Below the pieces are notes generated by a model. That model saw only the letters and a list, made by a program, of their open reading frames with translations, made no database searches and was not told the DNA's origin. 64,000 bases of DNA from positions 24,614 to 88,613 of the forward strand of contig JBJHBW010000013.1 in the NCBI GenBank assembly GCA_050485685.1, written 5' to 3'. Position numbers and translations under genes: made by a program. Source of the stretch: JBJHBP01 sp050485685 (GTDB lineage Bacteria > Pseudomonadota > Gammaproteobacteria > Steroidobacterales > Rariloculaceae). Below are positions 14,027-22,114 of the stretch, piece after piece; position 1 is the stretch's first letter, and each line of letters opens with the position of its first letter.

Positions 14027-16738
14027 ATGAAACGCATGCTTGTCAATGCAACTCAGCAGGAAGAGTTGCGCGTGGCCATGGTCGATGGCCAGAAGCTTTA
14101 CGACCTTGATATCGAGGTACCTTCCCGCGAACAACGCAAAGCCAACATCTACAAAGGGCGCATCACCCGCGTAGAACCCAGCCTCGAAGCCGCCTTCGTA
14201 GACTATGGCGCGCAGCGTCATGGCTTTCTGCCGCTGAAAGAGATCTCCAGCGAGTATTTCCTCAAGGAACCTGAGTCGGGCGGCCGCGTCCAGATCCGCG
14301 AGGTCCTGAAGGAAGGCCAGGAGATCGTTGTCCAGGTCGAGAAGGAAGAGCGTGGCACCAAGGGCGCCGCGCTGACCACTTTCGTCAGCCTTGCCGGCCG
14401 CTTCATCGTTCTGATGCCGAACAACCCGCGCGCCGGGGGCGTGTCGCGGCGTATCACCGGTGAAGACCGGGATATCGTACGCCAGTCGCTGGAGGAACTC
14501 GCGCCGCCGGACGGCATGGGCTGCATCGTGCGCACTGCCGGCGTAGGACGCGGCACTGAAGAACTCAAGTGGGACCTCGAATACCTGCTCAACGTCTGGG
14601 AATCGATCAAGCAGGTCGTGGTCACCCGCCCTGCCCCGTTCCTGATCTATCAGGAAGGCAACGCGATCGTTCGCGCACTCAGGGACTATTACGCCAACGA
14701 TATCGGAGAAATCCTGATCGACGACGAGCGCGTATTCTCGGAAGCTCGCGATTTCATGGAACGCGTGCTGCCACAGAGTCTGCGCAAGCTGAAGCTGTAC
14801 GACGACCCCACCGTACCGCTGTTCACGCGCTTTCAGATCGAAAGCCAGATCGAATCGGCATTTTCGCACAAGGTGCACCTGCCGTCCGGCGGCAGCATCG
14901 TCATCGACCACACCGAAGCGCTGACGGCGATCGACATCAACTCGGCACGCTCGACCAAGGGCGAGGACATCGAGGACACCGCGTTCAATACCAACCTCGA
15001 AGCGGCCGACGAGATTGCCCGCCAGCTGCGTATTCGCGACCTTGGCGGCCTGGTCGTAATCGACTTCATCGACATGGGACCGCACCGCAACCAGCGCGAT
15101 GTCGAGAACCGGCTGCGCGATGCCGTCAAACAGGATCGTGCGCGCATACAGATCGGACGCATCTCGCGATTCGGGCTGCTGGAGCTTTCCCGTCAGCGCC
15201 TGCGACCGTCGCTGGAAGAAGCCACGCAGTCGGTGTGCCCGCGCTGCAATGGCACCGGCAACGTGCGCAGCGTGGAATCGCTCGCACTTGCAGTGCTGCG
15301 CCTGGTGGGGGAAGAGGCCCGCAAGGAACGAACCTCCAGAGTGATTGCGCAGTTGCCGGTGGAAGTCGGCAACTACCTGCTGAACGAAAAGCGCGAGTGG
15401 GTGCATGGCATTCAGGATCGCAATGAAGTCGACATCGTGCTGATCGGCAATCCCGCACTGCAGACGCCGAATTATTCGATCCGGCGCGTGCGCGATGACG
15501 AAGCGGAACTGCCGGAAAATATCGTAACCAGTTACAAGCAGGCCGAGCCTGCCGAGGACCCGGGACTCGCGTACGAGGAATCCAAGCGCAAGCCACACAC
15601 CGAGGCAGCTGCGGTGGCAGCTGTTCTGCCACCCGCGCCGGCGCCGTACTCGGCCAGCGAGCAGCCGCGTGCTGCTGTTCCCGCCGGCCCCGGCGTACTG
15701 CGCCGCCTGTTCGTGTGGCTGTTCGGCAAGGGCGAGGAAAAAGCGTCCACACCGGACAAGAAGGACCGGGGAAATCGTCGCCGCACCACCACCCGTGAGC
15801 GTGGCGAGCGGGAGCGGGAACGCGATAACCGGCGTGGCGGTCAGCAGGGACAGCGACGAGGCCGCGATCGTGATCGCGGCACCGGCAGGCGTGGCGGTCG
15901 CGGCGCAGGCAAGGATCCCCGCAGTGAAGAAACTGCAACGACCGGGGCTGAAGAAAGCAGCAGCAAATCCGCAACCGGCGCAGTAGCTGCCGGCACTGCC
16001 GGTGCCACAGGCGGCAATCGCAGCAGCGGCAAGGGCGCCGATGGCAAGAGTCAGTCCGGTGGATCGGGGCGTGGCCGACGGTCTCGAGGTCGACGTGGCT
16101 CCGGGGGCAGCCGCAATCAGAACGCCGGAGCAGCCGGGTCGGGCGACAACCAGAACGCTGCCCAGAATGCGCAGAACGACAATCAGAGCGGTAACGCACC
16201 CGGCAGCGGAGAGGCCGGCCCGGATGTCAGGCAGCAAGGTCGTGGGGACGACAGCCGGAGCACCGCTCAGACCACCGGCACTGGCGCTGGGACTGCCGAG
16301 CAACGCGAGGCCCGGCCGGAGCCGGCTGCATCCGCGAACAGGCCTTCTGAAGCATCACCATCTTCTGACGCCGGCGGCGCTGATAATCGCCCCCGGCCAG
16401 CCGATCCCCAACCACCAGCACAGCCAAGTGCACGCAGCGAGGGACAGCAGGGCGGCCAGTCGAGTGCTGCGGGCGCAACTGGCACGGCACCGGAAACCGG
16501 CCACCGTGCGCAGCCGTCCGGTCCCTCGGGTAATGGCGGCGGCAGTGGCGGCGGCGAACGTAGCGACAGCAGCAGCGGTAGTAGCGGTAGCGGCAGTGGC
16601 AGTGGCAGTGGCAGTGGCAGTAGCGGAAACCGTGACGGTGGCGTCGTCAGCACCCCGGCGCCAGACACTTCAGCGCCCAAACCTGCTGCTCAGGATGCGG
16701 CCGAGCGCCGCAGTGCCGGTAGCGAGAACGCAGGTTAG
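14027..16738 (+). CDS. rne: Ribonuclease E
   Basis: The 903-residue protein starts MKRMLVNATQQEELRVAMVD. It has an S1 domain (about 38-120, ANIYKGRITRVEPSLEAAFVDYG), the 5'-sensor/RNase H-like core, the DNase I-like catalytic part (EALTAIDINSARST and GGLVVIDFIDM, whose Asp residues bind Mg) and the Zn-link CPRCNGTG near 405. The catalytic half (to about 530) is conserved. The C-terminal half is low-complexity: arginine-rich RNA-binding patches (RDKKDRGNRRRTTTRERGER-like, RGGQQGQRRGRDRDRG, about 580-630), Gly/Ser/Asn/Gln-rich linkers and a Gly-Ser repeat. It should scaffold an RNA degradosome at the membrane. A CDS of this length is typical; the tail is fast-evolving. Confidence 0.98.
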   Translation: MKRMLVNATQQEELRVAMVDGQKLYDLDIEVPSREQRKANIYKGRITRVEPSLEAAFVDYGAQRHGFLPLKEISSEYFLKEPESGGRVQIREVLKEGQEIVVQVEKEERGTKGAALTTFVSLAGRFIVLMPNNPRAGGVSRRITGEDRDIVRQSLEELAPPDGMGCIVRTAGVGRGTEELKWDLEYLLNVWESIKQVVVTRPAPFLIYQEGNAIVRALRDYYANDIGEILIDDERVFSEARDFMERVLPQSLRKLKLYDDPTVPLFTRFQIESQIESAFSHKVHLPSGGSIVIDHTEALTAIDINSARSTKGEDIEDTAFNTNLEAADEIARQLRIRDLGGLVVIDFIDMGPHRNQRDVENRLRDAVKQDRARIQIGRISRFGLLELSRQRLRPSLEEATQSVCPRCNGTGNVRSVESLALAVLRLVGEEARKERTSRVIAQLPVEVGNYLLNEKREWVHGIQDRNEVDIVLIGNPALQTPNYSIRRVRDDEAELPENIVTSYKQAEPAEDPGLAYEESKRKPHTEAAAVAAVLPPAPAPYSASEQPRAAVPAGPGVLRRLFVWLFGKGEEKASTPDKKDRGNRRRTTTRERGERERERDNRRGGQQGQRRGRDRDRGTGRRGGRGAGKDPRSEETATTGAEESSSKSATGAVAAGTAGATGGNRSSGKGADGKSQSGGSGRGRRSRGRRGSGGSRNQNAGAAGSGDNQNAAQNAQNDNQSGNAPGSGEAGPDVRQQGRGDDSRSTAQTTGTGAGTAEQREARPEPAASANRPSEASPSSDAGGADNRPRPADPQPPAQPSARSEGQQGGQSSAAGATGTAPETGHRAQPSGPSGNGGGSGGGERSDSSSGSSGSGSGSGSGSGSSGNRDGGVVSTPAPDTSAPKPAAQDAAERRSAGSENAG
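16592..16621 (+). repeat. Five GGCAGT hexamers in the rne tail
   Basis: Five perfect tandem copies of GGCAGT encode Gly-Ser in frame near the RNase E C-terminus, flanked by degenerate GGTAGT/GGTAGC copies. Copy-number changes would stay in frame. Confidence 0.9.
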
Positions 16739-16810
16739 CTTTCGTCCGCGCGACCTCAACGGTCACCAGCGCAGCACCGTATCGGCCACAGCGTCGGACG
16801 GAGTGATGGG

Positions 16811-17431
16811 TCAGCCCTGCTCCGTTCGCGCTGTGACGCGCTTGCGCGCCGGACTTTCCTGCAGGTGTCTCAGCAGGCCCATGGATGCTTCCTCGACCAG
16901 ATCGAGCACATATTCAAAGCCATTGCTGCCGCCATAATAAGGATCGGGCACCGCCGTCCGGCCTGCGTCAGGCGCAAAATCAAGAAACAGCCGCACGCGT
17001 TGCTGAAGCTCCATGCCAGCCAGATCATGAAGCATTGCGATGTTGAGTTCGTCCATCGCCAGCAGCAGATCAAACCGGCCGAAGTCCTCCGGCACAACAA
17101 CGCGGGCTCGCAGGGAGCTGATGTCCACACCGCGTCGTTGTGCTGCCCGAACCGCACGCGGGTCCGGCGGTTCACCAACGTGATACGCATGTGTGCCGGC
17201 GGAATCGATGGCGACGCTGAGACCGGGCGCATGCTCGGCAATCACCTTGCGAAACACGCCTTCCGCCGTGGGAGAGCGGCAGATGTTGCCCATGCATACA
17301 AACAGAATGCGGTGATCAGCCTGTTCCAACGGCAACGACTGCGTGCCGGCGGATTTCGCATCGCCGGGCGTGAACGACTTCCTGAGCCTGTCCATGATTC
17401 GCTTCAATCCGGTCTCATCCTTGCCAGGCAT
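16811..17431 (-). CDS. Low-molecular-weight protein-tyrosine phosphatase
   Basis: The P-loop CMGNICRS (CX5RS, about 46-53) and the acid motif DPYYGG near 165 identify an LMW-PTP. Other family landmarks are DSAGTHAYHVGEPPDPRA and FDLLLAMD. The protein is 206 residues, about 45 longer than usual at the N-terminus; an alternative ATG lies at 17395. Homologues (Wzb/Etp/PtpA) dephosphorylate tyrosine kinases of capsule export or other targets, but no kinase gene is nearby. It is the last gene of the leftward envelope run, 31 bp after kdsB, and faces rne with a 72 bp gap lacking an obvious terminator. Confidence 0.93.
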   Translation of the reverse strand: MPGKDETGLKRIMDRLRKSFTPGDAKSAGTQSLPLEQADHRILFVCMGNICRSPTAEGVFRKVIAEHAPGLSVAIDSAGTHAYHVGEPPDPRAVRAAQRRGVDISSLRARVVVPEDFGRFDLLLAMDELNIAMLHDLAGMELQQRVRLFLDFAPDAGRTAVPDPYYGGSNGFEYVLDLVEEASMGLLRHLQESPARKRVTARTEQG

Positions 17432-17462
17432 TCCGTATCAGACCTGCAAGCCTCATTCTAAC

Positions 17463-18221
17463 CTACCGTGATGACTGGCCGCGGCTGCCGCTGGCTATGA
17501 TTCGCCGGACCAGCGCCAGATCTTCTTCCGTATCCACACCTCGTGGCGGCAGCTGCTGCGCCATGGCTGTAATGATGCGCTTGCCCATCCAAAGCACGCG
17601 CAGTTGTTCCAGGCGCTCCGCCTGCTCCAGCGGGCACGGCGGCTGCGCCGCAATAAGGCGCAGCTCACCGACACGATACGCATACAGACCGATATGGCGA
17701 AACGCCTTTTCCGGCATGCCGCCATCACGCACATGCGGAATCGGGGCTCGGCTGAAGTAGAGCGCGTGGCCATGCCGATCGAGGATCACCTTCGCCGTGT
17801 TCGGATCGCGCCAGTCGCTCTCACTGTCGAACGAGGTGACCAGCGTGGCGACTGCCGCACTGTCATGCTCATGCAGCAGGGCAGCGACCTGGGCGATCAG
17901 CGCCGGCGGCAGCAACGGCTCATCTCCCTGCACGTTGACGACGATTCGCGTATCGGGCCATCCGCGACGGTGCGCCACCTCCGCGATCCGGTCAGTACCA
18001 CTTTCGTGTTCGGAAGACGTGACCTGCACGTCGGCGCCGATGTCCCTGCATACCTTCGCGATGCGATCGTCGTCGGTCGCCACGATCACTTCCGAGGCGC
18101 CGCTCGCAACGGCCAGTTCGTGGACCCGCGCAATCATCGGCAGCCCGCCGATATCCGCCAGCGGCTTGCCCGGCAGACGCGCGGAGGCGAAGCGGGCAGG
18201 TATCACGGCAACAAATTCCAT
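17463..18221 (-). CDS. kdsB: CMP-KDO synthetase
   Basis: The 252-residue enzyme starts MEFVAVIPARFASARLPGKP, the nucleotidyltransferase signature, and contains VATDDDRIA, SSEHESGTDRIAEV, VNVQGDEPLLPP and YFSRAPIPHVRD. It activates KDO with CTP for lipopolysaccharide inner core synthesis. ATG 18221 has GGGGAA seven bases upstream; the frame also reaches 18263, but that would overlap lpxK without family support. It follows lpxK by 17 bp, so lipid A and KDO steps are co-expressed. Confidence 0.97.
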   Translation of the reverse strand: MEFVAVIPARFASARLPGKPLADIGGLPMIARVHELAVASGASEVIVATDDDRIAKVCRDIGADVQVTSSEHESGTDRIAEVAHRRGWPDTRIVVNVQGDEPLLPPALIAQVAALLHEHDSAAVATLVTSFDSESDWRDPNTAKVILDRHGHALYFSRAPIPHVRDGGMPEKAFRHIGLYAYRVGELRLIAAQPPCPLEQAERLEQLRVLWMGKRIITAMAQQLPPRGVDTEEDLALVRRIIASGSRGQSSR

Positions 18222-18238
18222 CGTTTCCCCGGATTCCG

Positions 18239-19261
18239 TCAATGCGACTGCAGCGTTGCGCAAATGCTCTCGATCAGGCGCCGGCCATCATCATCAGCGA
18301 ACTGCACTTGCACCGCCACATACCAGAGCCCCCGGCGTGCGAATGCATGACACTTCACGGCATCTTTTTCAGTCATCAGAACAGGCAATGCATCATTGAA
18401 ATCGACTTGACCTGCAGCAAGGCGGGCGTGATCGTCGAACGCGTGCTCGATGACGTCGATACCATGGTCACGCAGCAACGAGAAGAATGCTTGCGGCCGA
18501 CCGATGCCTGCAACCGCATGTACCCGCGAGCCAGCAAACGAGGCCAGTTCGCGCGACTCATTGCCGACCAGTGCCCGTACCCCTGCCGGCTCGATTCGTA
18601 CGCGGTAAACAGGCACGTTGACGCCGGGCACAGCCACGCTGCCACTGCCGCCATTGATCACCATCGCCTGCACGGACCGCAACCGTGACAGCGGCTCCCG
18701 AAGCGGACCCGCAGGCAGGCAATGTCCATTACCGAAACCACGCACTCCATCCACGACCGCGATCTCGAAATCCCTGCCCAGGCGGTAATGCTGCAGGCCG
18801 TCATCAGCAATGATCACGTCGACAGCATGCATGTCCAGCAACTGACGGGCAGCGGCAACGCGATCAGGCGCAACGACCACCGGTGCACCGCTGTGCCGCG
18901 CGAGCAGGACCGGCTCGTCCCCCGCCAGTTCCGGGTCAGTGTCGGCCTGCACCTGCAACGGCCAGACCGCCGAGCGGCCGCGGTAGCCGCGACTGACAAT
19001 GCCACAGCGAAGCCCCCGCGCATGCAGCGTCTCGGCCAGCCATATGGTCAGCGGCGTCTTGCCGGTCCCGCCCACTGTGATGTTGCCCACCACCAGAACC
19101 GGCACCGGCAAGCGCACAACCTTGCGCCGCCCGGCCAGGTACCGCGTACGTCGGCGGACACTGAGCGCACGATAAAGCAGCTCCAGCGGCCGCAGAACCC
19201 AGGCCCGGCGGCCGCTGCCATACCAGATCGACTGCAGCCATCGCGAGAGTCTTTGCCGCAT
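18239..19261 (-). CDS. lpxK: Tetraacyldisaccharide 4'-kinase
   Basis: The 340-residue inner-membrane kinase phosphorylates the lipid A precursor at the 4' position. The P-loop is GNITVGGTGKTPLTIWLAE (about 59-77); further family motifs are SRGYRGRS, GDEPVLLARHSGAPVVVAPDR, IIADDGLQHYRLGRD and LMTEKDAVKC. ATG 19261 begins 4 bp after the msbA stop, which fixes the start. Order msbA-lpxK-kdsB groups lipid A assembly and transport. Confidence 0.97.
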   Translation of the reverse strand: MRQRLSRWLQSIWYGSGRRAWVLRPLELLYRALSVRRRTRYLAGRRKVVRLPVPVLVVGNITVGGTGKTPLTIWLAETLHARGLRCGIVSRGYRGRSAVWPLQVQADTDPELAGDEPVLLARHSGAPVVVAPDRVAAARQLLDMHAVDVIIADDGLQHYRLGRDFEIAVVDGVRGFGNGHCLPAGPLREPLSRLRSVQAMVINGGSGSVAVPGVNVPVYRVRIEPAGVRALVGNESRELASFAGSRVHAVAGIGRPQAFFSLLRDHGIDVIEHAFDDHARLAAGQVDFNDALPVLMTEKDAVKCHAFARRGLWYVAVQVQFADDDGRRLIESICATLQSH

Positions 19262-19265
19262 GATG

Positions 19266-21014
19266 CTATTCGGCGAACTGCAATCTGCGCAGCACCGAAT
19301 AGTGCCCGTCGCGGGCAAGCAGTTCCGCGTGGGTACCGGCCTCGATGATTTCACCATCATGCATGACAATGATGCGATCGGCGTTTTCCACGGTAGACAG
19401 GCGGTGGGCGATCACCAGCGTGGTGCGGCCCTGCATAAGTCGACCCAGCGCACCCTGAACACGTCTTTCCGACTCCGTATCCAGCGCCGATGTGGCTTCG
19501 TCCAGAATCAGGACCGGCGCATTCTTTAAAAGCGCGCGCGCAATCGCGATACGCTGACGCTGACCGCCTGACAGCAGCACACCACGCTCACCGACATGGG
19601 TATCGAGTCCATCGGGCAGTTCGGCTGCGAACTCGGCCACATAGGCCGCCTCCGCGACGCTCTCTATCTCCTCGCGACTGTGAGTTGCCAGCGCGCCATA
19701 AGCAATGTTGTTGGCAATCGTGTCATCGAACAGCACGACGTCCTGGCTGACCAGTGCGATCTGCCGTCTCAGATCCTGAAGCCGGTAATCACGGATGTCC
19801 TCACCATCGAGCAGGATCAGGCCGTCGCTGACGTCATAGAACCGCGGCAAGAGACTCACCAGCGTGGACTTGCCACTGCCCGAGCGCCCGACCACCGCAC
19901 AGGTCTGCCCGGCGGGCACGCGAAAGCTCACATTCCTCAGCACACCACCCTTGCGCGGGTCATAGCTGAAGCTCACATCACGATACTCAACGTCCCCGCG
20001 CGCTCGCTCCAGGGAACGGGTACCGGTATCGACTTCAGCCGGTTCGTCCAGAATCTGGAACACGCTCTGGCCGGCGGCTATCCCGCGCTGCACCGCCACA
20101 TTGATGTTGGTCAGTCGTTTCAGCGGCGGCAGCAGCATGGCCATCGCGGTAATGAACGCCATGAATTCGGAGACTGACAGGTCCTGTGCCACCCACTCGG
20201 AGAACGCGAGAAAGATCACGGCAGCACAACCGAAAGCAACCGTGAACTGCGTCAGGAAGTCACCAGCTGCACGAGTGGCCACGAGGCGCACATTGAGGCG
20301 GAAATTCTTGCGATTGATTCCGTCGAACTGTCGCTGTTCGTAGTCGTGACCATCGAACACCTTGACGATCTTCTGACCATGCAGGGACTGCTCCGTCACC
20401 CGTGTCACATCTCCCATGGAGTTCTGGATGCGGGTTCCATAGCGACGAAAGGCCTTGCTCATATAGTCGACCATGACCGCGATGATCGGTGCGATGACAG
20501 CGACAAGCAGCGTCAGCTTTGCGCTGTAATAGATCATCATGAAAATCATCAGCAGTATGGTCAGTGTATCCTTGGCGACAGTGACGATCGCCGAGGAAAT
20601 GGCGTCCGCCACCTGTTCGGTGTTGTACGTCAGTTTGGAGATCAGATTGCCCGAAGTGGACGTATCGAAAAACGTCACCGGTAGATTCAGGTAGTGGCTG
20701 AACAGCTCCTGGCGCATGTCACGAATCACCGAGCGCCCCACCCAGCTCAGCCCCACGACCGACAGGAAATCCATGGATCCCCGTACCGCGAATACCAGCA
20801 GGATCAGCAGCGGAATACCGAAAGCCCCGCCCGCGACATCCTCACCCTGCAGACGTTCGGTAATGGCGGCCATGAGCAGCGGCACCGCGCCGTTGGCGCC
20901 CGCGTACGCGACGCTGGCGAGCAGCGCTGCGATGATGACGCGCTTGTGTGGCCGCAGATAACGGAGCAGTCGGCGATACACACCGACGACTTCGGAGTTC
21001 ATGTCGATTGCCAT
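19266..21014 (-). CDS. msbA: Lipid A export ATP-binding/permease MsbA
   Basis: With ATG 21014 the protein has 582 residues, exactly the E. coli MsbA length; a longer frame to 21095 would run into exbD. Six membrane helices occupy about 20-330, then an ABC domain with Walker A GRSGSGKST, signature LSGGQRQRIAIARALL, Walker B LILDEATSALD and H-loop IAHRLST. As a homodimer it flips lipid A-core across the inner membrane. It starts 13 bp after exbD and ends 4 bp before lpxK. Confidence 0.96.
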   Translation of the reverse strand: MAIDMNSEVVGVYRRLLRYLRPHKRVIIAALLASVAYAGANGAVPLLMAAITERLQGEDVAGGAFGIPLLILLVFAVRGSMDFLSVVGLSWVGRSVIRDMRQELFSHYLNLPVTFFDTSTSGNLISKLTYNTEQVADAISSAIVTVAKDTLTILLMIFMMIYYSAKLTLLVAVIAPIIAVMVDYMSKAFRRYGTRIQNSMGDVTRVTEQSLHGQKIVKVFDGHDYEQRQFDGINRKNFRLNVRLVATRAAGDFLTQFTVAFGCAAVIFLAFSEWVAQDLSVSEFMAFITAMAMLLPPLKRLTNINVAVQRGIAAGQSVFQILDEPAEVDTGTRSLERARGDVEYRDVSFSYDPRKGGVLRNVSFRVPAGQTCAVVGRSGSGKSTLVSLLPRFYDVSDGLILLDGEDIRDYRLQDLRRQIALVSQDVVLFDDTIANNIAYGALATHSREEIESVAEAAYVAEFAAELPDGLDTHVGERGVLLSGGQRQRIAIARALLKNAPVLILDEATSALDTESERRVQGALGRLMQGRTTLVIAHRLSTVENADRIIVMHDGEIIEAGTHAELLARDGHYSVLRRLQFAE

Positions 21015-21027
21015 GGCGGAACCCGTA

Positions 21028-21453
21028 TCAGCGTCGGTCGTCGGGCGTGACGGTGGCAATACTGATCTCGACAAAGCCGAGTTGTCCGGCGACATCCATC
21101 GCGGTAACCACTGCCTGATGCGTAGCCATGGCGTCCGCGCGTATGACTACGGGCACGGCGCGCTGGTCTCCGGCCATGCGCTCCAGCGCAGCCCGAAGGG
21201 TGCGGCGTTCGTTGTTGACCAGGGGCCTGCCGTTGACCAGGTACGCGCCCGCTTCGGTAATTGTAATCTCCAGAAGTTCGTCGGTATCGGCCGGTGCGGT
21301 CTCCGCGGCCGCTTCCGGCAGACGCAGGCTGATCTCGGTTTCGCGCACGAAACTGGTGGATACCATAAAGAACACCAGGAGCAGCAACACGACGTCAATC
21401 AGCGACGTCAGATTGATCTCAGGCTCTTCTCTTGATCGGCTGCGAAGGTTCAT
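21028..21453 (-). CDS. exbD: ExbD/TolR-family proton channel subunit
   Basis: The 141-residue protein has a short cytoplasmic start, one membrane helix with the conserved Asp (INLTSLIDVVLLLLVFFMVS, Asp about 20) and a periplasmic domain. The Asp in the helix is the proton-path residue of ExbD/TolR. With ExbB it energises outer-membrane processes through a TonB- or TolA-like partner, none of which is encoded here. In related genomes an exbBD pair sits between comEC and msbA/lpxK, as here. It overlaps exbB by 35 bp. Confidence 0.93.
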   Translation of the reverse strand: MNLRSRSREEPEINLTSLIDVVLLLLVFFMVSTSFVRETEISLRLPEAAAETAPADTDELLEITITEAGAYLVNGRPLVNNERRTLRAALERMAGDQRAVPVVIRADAMATHQAVVTAMDVAGQLGFVEISIATVTPDDRR

Positions 21454-22081
21454 CGGCCCTTGCCAGCTGTTCTTGGCGCTGGTGCTGCAACAACGCCTCC
21501 AGCAGTTTCATCGCTTCTTTCTCCATGCTCACAACCAGCGCGTTGACGCGGCCGCGCAGATAGCGGTAGGCGATCAGCGCCGGAATCGCAACGCTCAGTC
21601 CCGCCGCGGTTGTGATCAGCGCCTCGGAAATTCCGCCGGCCAGCACGCCGGGATTACCGACACCGAATGCCGTGATCGCGGCGAACACCTTGATCATACC
21701 GATGACGGTTCCCAGAAGGCCCATCAATGGTGTAATCGCGGCAATCGTGCCCAGGGAGTTCAGAAAGCGTTCCAGGTCATGAACAACGTGACGCCCGCTG
21801 TCCTCGATGCTCTCCTTGATGACTTCGCGCGAAGCATGACGATTGGCAAGTCCGGCCGCCAGCACCTGACCCAGCGGCGAACTGTGATGCAACTCGCTGA
21901 GGTAGTCACGATCGAGCCTGTTGCGGACTACACGGTCCCAGGCGTCCGCAGTCAGATCCTTCGGTAGCACGCGCTGCGGCTGCAACGTCCACAGTCGTTC
22001 GACGATGATGGCGGCTGCGACGATGGAGCAGGCAATGATCGGCAGCATAAGCCAGCCGCCGGCTTGCACGATCTCCCACAT
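21419..22081 (-). CDS. exbB: ExbB/TolQ-family proton channel subunit
   Basis: The 220-residue protein has three membrane helices: MLPIIACSIVAAAIIVERLW near the N-terminus, TIAAITPLMGLLGTVIGMI (about 110-130) and ITTAAGLSVAIPALIAYRYL (about 155-175). The last two carry the conserved small and hydroxyl residues of MotA/TolQ/ExbB channels. It forms the pentameric part of an ExbBD motor. The gene lies 33 bp after comEC and overlaps exbD. Confidence 0.94.
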   Translation of the reverse strand: MWEIVQAGGWLMLPIIACSIVAAAIIVERLWTLQPQRVLPKDLTADAWDRVVRNRLDRDYLSELHHSSPLGQVLAAGLANRHASREVIKESIEDSGRHVVHDLERFLNSLGTIAAITPLMGLLGTVIGMIKVFAAITAFGVGNPGVLAGGISEALITTAAGLSVAIPALIAYRYLRGRVNALVVSMEKEAMKLLEALLQHQRQEQLARADEPSQPIKRRA

Positions 22082-22114
22082 GTGTATCCCGTCGTCTCCG
22101 AGAACCGGCCTGAA

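Noticed and set aside
13979..16303. A 774-codon open frame antisense to rne
   Set aside because: RNase E on the other strand is unmistakable; the antisense frame is low-complexity Ala/Gly/Leu sequence arising from GC-rich codon bias, without start signal or family features.
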